Program-made: the position numbers and the translations under genes
Source of the DNA: an uncultured Planctomyces sp.
GTDB lineage: Bacteria > Planctomycetota > Planctomycetia > Planctomycetales > Planctomycetaceae
NCBI GenBank assembly: GCA_937904325.1
Contig: CALGTK010000287.1
Span: 1-34,272 of the forward strand
DNA length: 34,272 nt
Reading direction: 5' to 3'
Notes under the pieces: model-generated
The model's input: only the letters and a program-made list of their open reading frames with translations
Database searches by the model: none
What the model was told of the DNA's origin: nothing
In this document: positions 9,050 to 17,448 of the stretch, one piece after another
Layout of the letters: each line of letters begins with the position of its first letter
Position numbering within the stretch: position 1 is the stretch's first letter

Positions 9050-10342
9050 ATGAGAAGAAAACGAATCCCGATCTTACTGCTACTCGCCGGCCTGACGATT
9101 ACATCCATCACGTCGCGACCTCTGTTTGCTCAGGCTTCCAAGCCGAAAGTAAACAACGAGAAGCCCGCGAAGGTGACCGGGCAGGTTAAGCGTATCCACC
9201 CGCATGCCCTCAAACTGATCCTGCAGGGCAAGACCACCGAAGCGATTGCCTACCTCGAAAAGTCTGAAGCGGCGAAAGTGAACCCCGCGCACACGAAACT
9301 GCTGCTGGATATTGCCCATGGTAAGCCCGGCGCCTGGAAATTTGACGCCAGGACCTGGCCCTGGAACCGGACGCTTCCGGACACCTCGCTGAAAGAGAAC
9401 GCACCGACGGACCGGTTCACAATCGCGTTCGGCGGAGGCGCAGGATACGTGCCGGAGAATGAGCACATGTGGAACACGATCGGCGCAATTGACCCGCGTG
9501 CGCTGCTGCTTCTGGGTGATAACGTTTACATCGACGATCCGGAAACTCCGGCAATGCAACTGTTCCATTACTATCGACGCCAGAGTCAACCGGAGTGGGC
9601 GAAGCTCGCAAAACGTGTACCGATTTACTCGATCTGGGACGACCACGACTTTACCACCAACGACGGCTGGGGCGGGCCAGCCATCGACGAACCTGCCTGG
9701 AAACGCGACGTTTGGAAAGTCTTCAAAGGTAACTGGGACAACCCGTACTACGGTGGCGGCGATAAGAATCCCGGATGCTGGTATGACTTTCGCATCGGCG
9801 ATGTCCACTTCATTATGCTCGACGGTCGCTACTACCGTGAGTCACCGAAGGCTGACGACCCGTCCATGCTCGGCCCCGTACAAATGAAGTGGCTCAAGAA
9901 GACGCTCACCCACAAGCCAGCGACATTTACGGTCATCTGCTCCAACGTTCCGATGGCTCCAAAAGTCAAACCAGGATCGAAAGACACCTGGGACGGGTAC
10001 GACGGTGAACGGCAAAGGATCTACCAGTTCATCGCGGATCAACAGATTCAGGGCGTCATCATTCTCTCTGCGGACCGGCACCGCTCCGACGCATACCGGG
10101 TCGACACAAAGATCGAAGGAATGTACCCGCTGTATGAATTCAGTTCGTCGCGGCTCACGAACCAGCATGTGCACCCAATCATCAAGTCGTCGCTGTTCGG
10201 GTACAACGAGAAACAGTCGTTCGGGCGTGTTGACTTCGATCTGAAAGCATACGACCCGACGGTGAAATACACGGTTATCAACATCGATGGCAAAGCAATT
10301 CACTCCCTCAGGGTGAAACTGAGCGATCTTCAGTTCAAGTAG
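9050..10342 (+). CDS. PhoD-like exported metallophosphatase
   Basis: A 430-residue protein with an N-terminal signal (RRKR, then a Leu-rich core, ending about residue 27). Residues about 45-95 are helical, with a TPR-like look ('QGKTTEAIAYLEKSEAA'). The catalytic part holds the PhoD-type metal motifs in order: 'LLLGDNVYID' (D157, N158), 'WDDHDFTTND' (D197-D200, N204), 'GPVQMKWLKKTL' and 'SADRHRSDAYR'. These match the alkaline phosphatase D / phosphodiesterase superfamily, with two metal ions expected in the active site. Planctomycetes carry many such proteins, often near sulfatases; substrates are unknown, with phosphoesters on glycans or phospholipids both possible. It is followed 24 bp later by a broken sulfatase gene, suggesting one transcript originally. 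Confidence 0.88.
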   Translation: MRRKRIPILLLLAGLTITSITSRPLFAQASKPKVNNEKPAKVTGQVKRIHPHALKLILQGKTTEAIAYLEKSEAAKVNPAHTKLLLDIAHGKPGAWKFDARTWPWNRTLPDTSLKENAPTDRFTIAFGGGAGYVPENEHMWNTIGAIDPRALLLLGDNVYIDDPETPAMQLFHYYRRQSQPEWAKLAKRVPIYSIWDDHDFTTNDGWGGPAIDEPAWKRDVWKVFKGNWDNPYYGGGDKNPGCWYDFRIGDVHFIMLDGRYYRESPKADDPSMLGPVQMKWLKKTLTHKPATFTVICSNVPMAPKVKPGSKDTWDGYDGERQRIYQFIADQQIQGVIILSADRHRSDAYRVDTKIEGMYPLYEFSSSRLTNQHVHPIIKSSLFGYNEKQSFGRVDFDLKAYDPTVKYTVINIDGKAIHSLRVKLSDLQFK

Positions 10343-10366
10343 GTCACCCATCGGATACAGAACACG

Positions 10367-10753
10367 ATGAGATTCGTGCCCCTGATAATCGTTCTGCTGT
10401 TCGCTGTCATTGCGAGGGCGGCCGAGAAGCCCAACATCATCGTCATTTATGCGGATGACATGGGGTACGGTGATTGCACGATCAACAACCCGAATCCGAA
10501 GATCACGTCTAACATCGACCGACTGACAAAAGAATTACGTATCAAAGCTTCGGCAAAAGCTGGACGAGTCCTGACGCATGAGCACAGGGAAGGCCGCAAA
10601 GCCAAACAAAAGCAGGCACTCGTCGAGGGCCTGTAAGGAATAAAGCAACAAGCGTCCGCTGATACCGCCGTCAGAATGACTGGCGAACAGAAGACACTGA
10701 TCGACGAATTGCATCAGGCAATTACAAACCCCGGTCTCAAAAACGTCGATTGA
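10367..10753 (+). pseudogene. Truncated sulfatase remnant
   Basis: The reading frame 10367-10636 begins as a normal sulfatase: a signal peptide ('IIVLLFAVIARAAEKPN'), the metal-binding block 'IIVIYADDMGYGDC', then 'NIDRLTKE'. Directly after that point the expected catalytic CxPSR region is missing and the frame runs through unrelated basic sequence to a TAA. A further short open stretch at 10676-10753 (MTGEQKTLIDELHQ..., ending NPGLKNVD) resembles the helical tail that ends many sulfatases. I infer a large internal deletion joining head to tail. The 89-residue product could still be exported but cannot be an active sulfatase. The N-terminal identification is solid; the tail identification is tentative. 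Confidence 0.75.
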
Positions 10754-10834
10754 AAAGTCACGCTATCGAGAAGGACAGGAAACAGGCTTCCCAATCGCGG
10801 CCAGCGGCTTACAGCAGACTGCGCCCTTGAAACA

Positions 10835-12709
10835 ATGAATAAGATATCTGATATGGAATTGCAAAACTTCAAACGATCGCGGTGTATTGCCGTTTTCTGG
10901 CTTGGCATGGCAGTCGTCACGTTAAACACACAGGCTGCCGAGACCTTCAGGAAGTATGAACCAGGCAACGTTCCGCAGAATGTGGTTGACCTCTGGCAAG
11001 ACTTTGACGCTCGCAAAGAACCGCTCGACGTCACGGTTGTCAAAGAGTGGAAGGCAGACGGAGTTGTCACGCGGTACGTGACGTTCAAGGTCGGCTCTTT
11101 TAAAGGAGCTGACGCTCGCATCGCTGCTTACTACTCTTTTCCAGACAATAAAAAACAGAAGAACGCGGCATTCGTGTGGAGCCACGGTGGTGGGCAGCGA
11201 GCCGAACGCGGTCGCGGCATCTACTTCGCGAAACAGGGATTTGCTACAGTCGATATCAACTGGCTCGGTCGACCGATGGAGCCGGGGATCGATATCAACA
11301 CAGACTGGGGAAAAGTCGATCCGACACAGGGGCCTCGATTCTACTCCAAAGCACTGCGGAAAGGCTGGAAGCGGAATCTTCAACCGGATGAACACTCCAT
11401 CGATCCAGTCGCCAGTCCACGGAATTCCAACTGGTTTCTACTGACTGTCGCGGCTCGGCGGGCCATTACGTTTCTCGAACAGCAACCAGAAGTCGACCCC
11501 CATCGCATAGGCTTCTCAGGCTTCTCCATGGGCGGAATGATCACAGCGCTGACGGCAATCGATTCTCGGATCAAAGCAGTCGTCCCTTTTGTAGGCGGAT
11601 CAGGATTCAAGTTCCTGGACTTTCCAGGAGGCATTGAAGGGAGCAGCATTCGTGCACATTTCCTGAATCTGGAACTCTACAAGAACACCGTCGACGCCAG
11701 CGCGTACTGGCCGCTGGTGGAATGCCCTGTGCTGTTCATCAGCTCGTCCAATGATTTCCACTCGACGTTCGAACGCATCTATCAGTCAATGGCCTTACTG
11801 AAACACGGCGACTGGCGAGTTTCCACCAACATTCACCAGAACCACGGACCCGGTCCGGAACAATGGGTACTCCTGAATAAATGGTTCAACCAGCACCTGA
11901 AAGGAATCGATCAGAACATTCCTGTAACACCACCATCGACATTCGACGTGAGTGGCGGCACGGCAACATTCACAGTGACTCCCGCCGATCAGAATCGACT
12001 CACGGACACGGAGATTTATTTCAGCTACGACCCCAATTCGAGAACGCGGTTCTGGAACAAGGCTGATGCGAAACGATCTGGTGCAAAGCGATCTGTTCCA
12101 CGCTGGTCGGTCCAGTTGCCGGTCTACGATGATCTTCCGTTATATGTCTTCGCGTTATGCCGCTATCGCCTGCCGCAGTCCGTCCCGCTTGAGCGGGGGG
12201 AAACCTCAACCTTTGTGTTAAACTCCATTGAACAGTCAATTGTTCCGAAGTCGGTCAACCTGCAAGCATTGACAAAGCTGCTTAAAATCCGGACGGCGTT
12301 CGAAGACTTCAGCAATGGCATTCAGGACTGGTCCACGAGAGACCAGCGGTCCATCAAAACCTACAAATTCCAGAACCCGGAACTGATTCGCTCCAACACC
12401 AGGAAGCTTTCCCTGACGATCGATCCGCAAGGCAAACGTCTGTTACTGCGACTAAACGCCGGTAGTAAATTTCTCAGCAGACAGAATAATCTCGGCGACT
12501 TCTCATCTGTGAAGAGCATCAGCGGTGACGGTCCCCAGGAAGTTCTCATTCGAAGAGAAGACTTCGGGAGTACTGACGAAAAAATGCTGGAGTGGTCAAA
12601 GATCGCGACGTTTGAAATCACGATTCTGGACGAGGCGACCAAACAGAAAATTAATCTGACAAGCAAAGCAGGACACACCATTTTAAAGCGAATCCAGCTC
12701 GTTAAGTGA
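10835..12709 (+). CDS. Exported alpha/beta-hydrolase (acetyl xylan esterase / dienelactone hydrolase-like)
   Basis: A 624-residue protein. The signal anchor lies at about 8-35; starts at 10835 or 10853 are both possible. The hydrolase fold occupies about 85-370: 'FVWSHGGGQRA' (oxyanion-hole block), the nucleophile elbow G-F-S231-M-G-G, an acid residue at D307 ('SSSNDFHS') and the His at 337 ('HQNHGPG'), all in the expected order. The 250-residue C-terminal extension (about 375-624) is beta-rich, with 'IYFSYDPNSRTRFWNKA' and a last part that looks like another jelly-roll, and probably binds carbohydrate. The family removes acyl groups or cleaves esters on polysaccharides. Its stop lies 21 bp from the stop of the convergent phosphoesterase gene. 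Confidence 0.87.
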   Translation: MNKISDMELQNFKRSRCIAVFWLGMAVVTLNTQAAETFRKYEPGNVPQNVVDLWQDFDARKEPLDVTVVKEWKADGVVTRYVTFKVGSFKGADARIAAYYSFPDNKKQKNAAFVWSHGGGQRAERGRGIYFAKQGFATVDINWLGRPMEPGIDINTDWGKVDPTQGPRFYSKALRKGWKRNLQPDEHSIDPVASPRNSNWFLLTVAARRAITFLEQQPEVDPHRIGFSGFSMGGMITALTAIDSRIKAVVPFVGGSGFKFLDFPGGIEGSSIRAHFLNLELYKNTVDASAYWPLVECPVLFISSSNDFHSTFERIYQSMALLKHGDWRVSTNIHQNHGPGPEQWVLLNKWFNQHLKGIDQNIPVTPPSTFDVSGGTATFTVTPADQNRLTDTEIYFSYDPNSRTRFWNKADAKRSGAKRSVPRWSVQLPVYDDLPLYVFALCRYRLPQSVPLERGETSTFVLNSIEQSIVPKSVNLQALTKLLKIRTAFEDFSNGIQDWSTRDQRSIKTYKFQNPELIRSNTRKLSLTIDPQGKRLLLRLNAGSKFLSRQNNLGDFSSVKSISGDGPQEVLIRREDFGSTDEKMLEWSKIATFEITILDEATKQKINLTSKAGHTILKRIQLVK

Positions 12710-12730
12710 AGAGTCTTCAGGCGAGCTTAC

Positions 12731-13813
12731 TTAGTCGATGTCTGGAATTCTGACAGATTTCGTCCACATCCGGTCCCAGTTGTGAGTCGCCCAGTTGTCT
12801 CTGGTGGCATAGCTGCGGACGACAAACCGATCGTTTTTCGCACCTGCCTCGTCGATCAACTCGACGTAAAGAAAACCATGCCGCAGACCCTGCCCCGTTC
12901 CCGAATTGCGACGATCAGACTTTGCAGCCGCCAGGTCATCGGGATCGAAGACGTCGACGCCTGATTCCAGCCTGGACGAGAATTGTTTGCCGTCCCATCG
13001 CAGACGTTTCGGTGGCGATCCATGAGTATGCCCGTGAAATAGAGCGATCACGTTGTAAGCCTGTGTGATCTCCCACAACTCGGCGAGGTCCTCTTTGGGC
13101 CAATCGTACTCTGGACAGTTTGGATGCAGATGGAACGACAGAATGACCGGACGCCCACTGTTACCGACGTGCTTTGTTAAGTCGCTCATCAGAAAACCAA
13201 AGCTGGCTCGAGGCGAGTAGTGGTGATCGTCGCGACGCTTCTCTCCCCTACCGACAAAGATTCCAAGGTTGACCAGATGCAAAGGCCCCCAATCCCATGA
13301 GTAGTGCAGCCCGTTACCTTCGTTATGGATTCCCATTCGTTGCTTATTCCGCTGGATGATTTCGTCAATGACGAACGTATCGCCCTGTGGGCCATCGTGA
13401 TTACCGTGCAATTCGTAAGCGGGAAACGGAATGCGGCCATCGTCCGGACCTACTCCAAAGTCCGAAATGAAACGCTCCCATTCGAACCGCTGCATTGCCG
13501 GATAAGGTCCACCGTTCTTGTCGGCACTGTCGATTAAATCTCCGGTAACAATAAGTCCCCGAATTTCACTACTGACGTTACCTCCGCCAAACTGCTGTGG
13601 GATGTCTCGACCTGGGAACTGCTTCAACAACTGAACCATCCGCACAGCCGCCTGCTCAGAGAACGGATCGAGCCGCGTTGGGGAAGCCGACTTCTCGGCG
13701 AGATACTGCGGATCGCCTCCTACGAGAAACGCGACTCTATCCTCTGCTTCGATTGATCCGACAAGCAGCAACGGCGTAATTGCAACCGTCAGAAGATTCA
13801 ATTTCTGTTTCAT
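12731..13813 (-). CDS. Exported calcineurin-like metallophosphoesterase
   Basis: A 360-residue protein with a signal peptide (about 1-23, cut near IEAED). Metal motifs appear in order: 'GGDPQY' (D34; the usual D-x-H has become D-x-Q), 'GDLID' (D92), 'GNHD' (N138, H139), 'SFHLHP' and 'GHTHG'. The fold is therefore secure, but the His-to-Gln change at the first metal site is worth noting; some exported phosphoesterases show the same DPQ form. 'GGPYPAMQRFEWE' and 'WDWGPLHLVNLG' mark the inserts. The substrate is unknown. It converges on the hydrolase gene and diverges from the DUF3472 gene; the 193 bp between the divergent starts must hold both promoters. There I see only a GACAA/TTGTC short inverted repeat at 13901-13915. 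Confidence 0.88.
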   Translation of the reverse strand: MKQKLNLLTVAITPLLLVGSIEAEDRVAFLVGGDPQYLAEKSASPTRLDPFSEQAAVRMVQLLKQFPGRDIPQQFGGGNVSSEIRGLIVTGDLIDSADKNGGPYPAMQRFEWERFISDFGVGPDDGRIPFPAYELHGNHDGPQGDTFVIDEIIQRNKQRMGIHNEGNGLHYSWDWGPLHLVNLGIFVGRGEKRRDDHHYSPRASFGFLMSDLTKHVGNSGRPVILSFHLHPNCPEYDWPKEDLAELWEITQAYNVIALFHGHTHGSPPKRLRWDGKQFSSRLESGVDVFDPDDLAAAKSDRRNSGTGQGLRHGFLYVELIDEAGAKNDRFVVRSYATRDNWATHNWDRMWTKSVRIPDID

Positions 13814-14006
13814 TGCGTACCCGTCATAAACCCGGCGTCATTGGAATTCAGCATTTCGGAGGCTCGCTTATATCGGTCTCCGTCGCGGAAAAGAACACCG
13901 GACAATAAGCTTGTCGGATTTATGTGCCCTCATTGTGCGTGAACGCGAGTGATCTGCGAGGGTATGAGAGGTTGCTGAGAGAATTCCTTTCATTCGGATC
14001 TTGTCC

Positions 14007-15896
14007 ATGCGCGTCTGTCTCCTCGTTCTGACTATCAGTTCCGCCACGCAAACCACTCGTGTTCTGGCAGATGGAGCGGAACAGGTTTTACTCGATGCAT
14101 TTGAACTCAAAGACGTCTATTCGACGCCTGATAGCCCATCGCCTGTTCGGTACATGGCGCAAGCGGCAAGAGACGGCGTCATCGACCTTACAGCAACGAA
14201 CGGATTTTTTGACAGGTGTTTCGAGGCTCGCGACCAGCGTCCTGGTTTGGCCAGTGATGACAGACTGATTAACAACAGATTCGGATACCTGACCGGACGG
14301 AACACGGAAGCAGGTGGAATCGCTCGATGGCATCTGTGGTGCTCTCAACCCGGAAAGATTGAAGCTCAGTTTTTCCTCCACGTTCCGCCTGACGAAGCAG
14401 GGCACACCTGGACGATTCGAATTGGTGATGATGTCCGAAAAATGAGCGCCAATAAATCTGATGCCTCTGGGCCACAGAAACAGTCGCTGACGTTCGAGAT
14501 CAAAAAGCCAGGCAAGGTGACATTCACAGTCGATTGCTCAAAGCAGTTGCCGTCGGCGAATACCCGCCTTCATTTTATCCGTTTAACGGGCTCGGCGACT
14601 GAAAAGGCAAGTCTGCTTAGAACACGCTGGCGACCTTCGGCAGTGCATGCACGCTACAGTGCACCGGAGTCCTGCAATGATCCCGACATGTGGGTATTTG
14701 AGACGCAGGCCGTGAGCACTGAGTCAAGCTATTCGCCGCTGACCACTCCGTTTGGCTACTTCGGCACATCTCTTGTTAGCGGCCGAGTTCCCGAAGCTGC
14801 TGGATTCAACTTCTCCATGTGGATCACCGGGCGTAACGCGACCGAGGTTCCACCAATCGCTCATCTGCCGCAATTGATCGGCACTGCACTACGCGACGCC
14901 GACTACAGCAGCTTTGGACACGAAGGCACAGGTATCAAATTCCGCAACGCGGTCGCCTATCCGCGCGGAGCCAACCGCATTATCCAGGCGATGCGAGTAA
15001 CAATCTCCAATGGGCTGACAACGTACTACGGATACTTCTACGACGAAGATGCTGGTCGCTGGAAGCTGTACGCATCGGCCATCAAGCCGAGCAAACAATT
15101 GATTCGCGAACCTGAATCCGCCGACTCGCTTGATCACATCACGCTGACGTCGACAGGTTCGTTCTGCGAAATTCCCGGCCCACCAAACCGGCAACGATCG
15201 GGAGACGTCGTTCGCGAGATCAAACGCCGCGGCTGGTTTCACGGCAGTGACGGCCGATGGTATCGGGCACAGTTCCCCGCAAATACTCGGAAGAACAGAA
15301 AGCTCGAACAGACTATCACACAAATTAAACGTGGCGAACGGGTTATGCTGGATGCCAGACGGGTTTACTACATGGACGACTACTTGACGGCTGGATGGAT
15401 GGGCATGGCCACAGGCGGAATTGAGTGCTACTCGCCGGAATTCCCAGGTATCACCACTCCGGGCCCGCGGCCGAAGGGTGACACCGAAGTCGAAATCCCG
15501 GAGTATCTCACGAAAGAAAAGACAGCTCAGTTGTTCAAGTTACCTGTCGATTTTGGTTCGTCAAAGATAATCGATGTTACCGCAACAGACGCGACGATCG
15601 AATATGACATCAGCAAGACCGGCCCTGACTCGAAAGCCATTCTCTACTACGGCGTATTCGACGCACTGACCTATACGCCGAAGCCGGATCAGAGAGGATC
15701 GGTCGTTCAGAAACAGTTATTCAGCGTGGACAGAACCTGGCAACATGCCACTCCACAAAGACACGTCTCTCAGGGCATCAATCGTTTCACACTTCGCAGC
15801 CTCAAGCCAAGCACAACGTACCACTACCGGCTCTTTGTCACTCACGATGAAGGCCAGAGTTGGGATTACCGTTCCTGGAGTTTCAGGACACGATAG
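14007..15896 (+). CDS. Exported DUF3472 protein (with DUF5077-like N-terminal part)
   Basis: A protein of about 629 residues. An in-frame TTG lies at 14001; the ATG at 14007 gives the signal peptide directly (MRVCLLVLTISS, cut near VLADG). The N-terminal third is beta-rich ('HLWCSQPGKIEAQFFLHVP') and resembles DUF5077. The central part has the DUF3472 pattern: 'TPFGYFGTSLVSGRVPEAAG', 'FNFSMWITG', 'RNAVAYPRGANRIIQ' and 'YYGYFYDEDAGRWKLYA'. The C terminus ('INRFTLRSLKPSTTYHYRLFV') is a fibronectin III-like or phosphatase-N-like strand pair. The function is unknown; the domain is found in secreted proteins of polysaccharide degraders. Its stop faces the DUF1501 stop across 79 bp with a small hairpin between. 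Confidence 0.82.
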   Translation: MRVCLLVLTISSATQTTRVLADGAEQVLLDAFELKDVYSTPDSPSPVRYMAQAARDGVIDLTATNGFFDRCFEARDQRPGLASDDRLINNRFGYLTGRNTEAGGIARWHLWCSQPGKIEAQFFLHVPPDEAGHTWTIRIGDDVRKMSANKSDASGPQKQSLTFEIKKPGKVTFTVDCSKQLPSANTRLHFIRLTGSATEKASLLRTRWRPSAVHARYSAPESCNDPDMWVFETQAVSTESSYSPLTTPFGYFGTSLVSGRVPEAAGFNFSMWITGRNATEVPPIAHLPQLIGTALRDADYSSFGHEGTGIKFRNAVAYPRGANRIIQAMRVTISNGLTTYYGYFYDEDAGRWKLYASAIKPSKQLIREPESADSLDHITLTSTGSFCEIPGPPNRQRSGDVVREIKRRGWFHGSDGRWYRAQFPANTRKNRKLEQTITQIKRGERVMLDARRVYYMDDYLTAGWMGMATGGIECYSPEFPGITTPGPRPKGDTEVEIPEYLTKEKTAQLFKLPVDFGSSKIIDVTATDATIEYDISKTGPDSKAILYYGVFDALTYTPKPDQRGSVVQKQLFSVDRTWQHATPQRHVSQGINRFTLRSLKPSTTYHYRLFVTHDEGQSWDYRSWSFRTR

Positions 15897-15952
15897 GTTT
15901 GACCTAATGCGTCGATGCGCACAACGGGTTACTCCTACGCGATGACTGTTAC

Positions 15953-15966
15953 CCCCTCGCCAGGGG
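15953..15966. terminator. Possible weak bidirectional terminator hairpin
   Basis: CCCCT and AGGGG form a 5-bp GC-rich stem around a 4-nt loop, placed between two converging stop codons (15896 on +, 15976 on -). The stem is short and no T-run follows on either side, so the call rests mostly on location. Confidence 0.3.
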
Positions 15967-15975
15967 CCAGAACCG

Positions 15976-17448
15976 CTACGCAATGATTTCATCAATCGGA
16001 TGTCCGTAGTCGATTTCCAGACGCTTGCGACCTGGTACTTCCAGTCGGTGTGGATCGAGGCCGAGTTGCTTCATCACTGTTGCATGGATATCGGTCACGT
16101 AGTGCCGATCCTCGACGGCGTGGAAGCCCAGTTCGTCTGTCGCTCCGTGAACCGTTCCACCTTTGATCCCGCCGCCCGCCATCCACACGGAAAAACCGAA
16201 GTTGTGATGGCCTCGGCCATTTGAACCCTGACCGCCGGGAGTCCGTCCGAACTCTGAACCCCAAACGACGAGAGTTTCGTCGAGGAGGCCTCGCTGTTTG
16301 AGATCCTTCAGTAGTCCTGCGATGGGCTGATCAATTTGCTGGCAGTTCTTCGCGTGATTCGTCTGCAGATTACTGTGAGCATCCCAGGCACCGGCACCAC
16401 CACCGCCGTGATAAATCTGCACGAAGCGCACTCCACGTTCGACGAGGCGTCTCGCTGTCAGGCAGAGCCGTCCAAACGACTGAGTTGGGCCGCCGCTTGT
16501 CCCGTAGAGCTTGTGAGTCGCTGCAGTCTCACCCAGCGAATTCACAACATCAGGCACGGCTGTCTGCATGCGAAAGGCGAGTTCGTAAGACTTGATGCGA
16601 GCCGCCAGCGCAGCATCGCGCGGATAGTCACCGGCCGTAAGCCGGTTAAGACGACCAAGTAGTTGCTGTGCTTTCAATCGCTCGGCCGAGCCAGCACCTG
16701 CGGCAGGGATTGCAAACGGCAGCGGGTTCTTCGGATCGACCGACAGAGTGACTCCATCGTGTTCCGGGCCGAGGTAATCGGCTCCTTCCGTCCCCTTGCC
16801 GCCGCAGCAGTCTCCAATCTTGTTCCCCATAACAATGAACTGTGGCAGGCTGTCATTCAGCGAACCAAGTCCGTAATGCACCCAGGCGCCAATCGTCGGA
16901 AAGAAACCGTCGAAGCGGTTTCTTCCAGTATGAAACTGCAGCTGAGCGTCATGATTGCTTGCCGTCGTCCACATCGACCGAACGATTGCCATGTCATCAA
17001 CACAGTCAGAAAGATGCGGCAGCCAGTCGCTGACCTCGATACCGCTTTCGCCGCGTTTCTGATAACCGACCTGCAGTGGATAAAGCTTGTCGTAAATTTT
17101 TCCGTTGGCATCGCCCTTCACCAGCTCGATGCGATTCTTAATGTAGGGCGATTCGAGCACGCTGGCGAACGGCGTATCCGGTATAGTCTTCCCGCCATGC
17201 TTCGTCAGTTCAGGTTTAGGATCGAACGTCTCAACCTGACTGACGCCTCCAGCCATAAACAGCCAGATCACGCTTTTCGCTTTCGGAGCAAAATGGGTCA
17301 GACCATCCGGCGGAGCCCAGTTGGGTTGGGCTCCGAATCCGTCTTGCTGCAGCATCGATCCGAGCGCCAACGACGCGAATCCAGTTCCGAGATCGGAGAG
17401 AAAACGCCGGCGAGGTCTTGCAGAATTATTCATCAGATTTTCCATCAT
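15976..17448 (-). CDS. Tat-exported DUF1501 protein
   Basis: A protein of about 490 residues. The frame stays open further upstream, but the ATG at 17448 overlaps the preceding gene's TGA as ATGA and places the twin-arginine motif ([12 protein letters not shown]) near the N terminus. The DUF1501 blocks are clear: '[21 protein letters not shown]', '[20 protein letters not shown]', '[19 protein letters not shown]' and '[18 protein letters not shown]', with a C-terminal '[16 protein letters not shown]'. DUF1501 belongs to the alkaline-phosphatase-like fold clan, but no reaction is established. It is the usual partner of DUF1549/DUF1553 cytochromes, here its immediate upstream neighbour. Last gene of the four-gene operon. 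Confidence 0.93.
   Translation of the reverse strand: MMENLMNNSARPRRRFLSDLGTGFASLALGSMLQQDGFGAQPNWAPPDGLTHFAPKAKSVIWLFMAGGVSQVETFDPKPELTKHGGKTIPDTPFASVLESPYIKNRIELVKGDANGKIYDKLYPLQVGYQKRGESGIEVSDWLPHLSDCVDDMAIVRSMWTTASNHDAQLQFHTGRNRFDGFFPTIGAWVHYGLGSLNDSLPQFIVMGNKIGDCCGGKGTEGADYLGPEHDGVTLSVDPKNPLPFAIPAAGAGSAERLKAQQLLGRLNRLTAGDYPRDAALAARIKSYELAFRMQTAVPDVVNSLGETAATHKLYGTSGGPTQSFGRLCLTARRLVERGVRFVQIYHGGGGAGAWDAHSNLQTNHAKNCQQIDQPIAGLLKDLKQRGLLDETLVVWGSEFGRTPGGQGSNGRGHHNFGFSVWMAGGGIKGGTVHGATDELGFHAVEDRHYVTDIHATVMKQLGLDPHRLEVPGRKRLEIDYGHPIDEIIA

Noticed and set aside
13901-13915. GACAA/TTGTC short inverted repeat as a second operator of the GntR regulator
   Set aside because: The arms are only 5 bp and in the opposite orientation to the 22724-22745 repeat; chance occurrence is likely.
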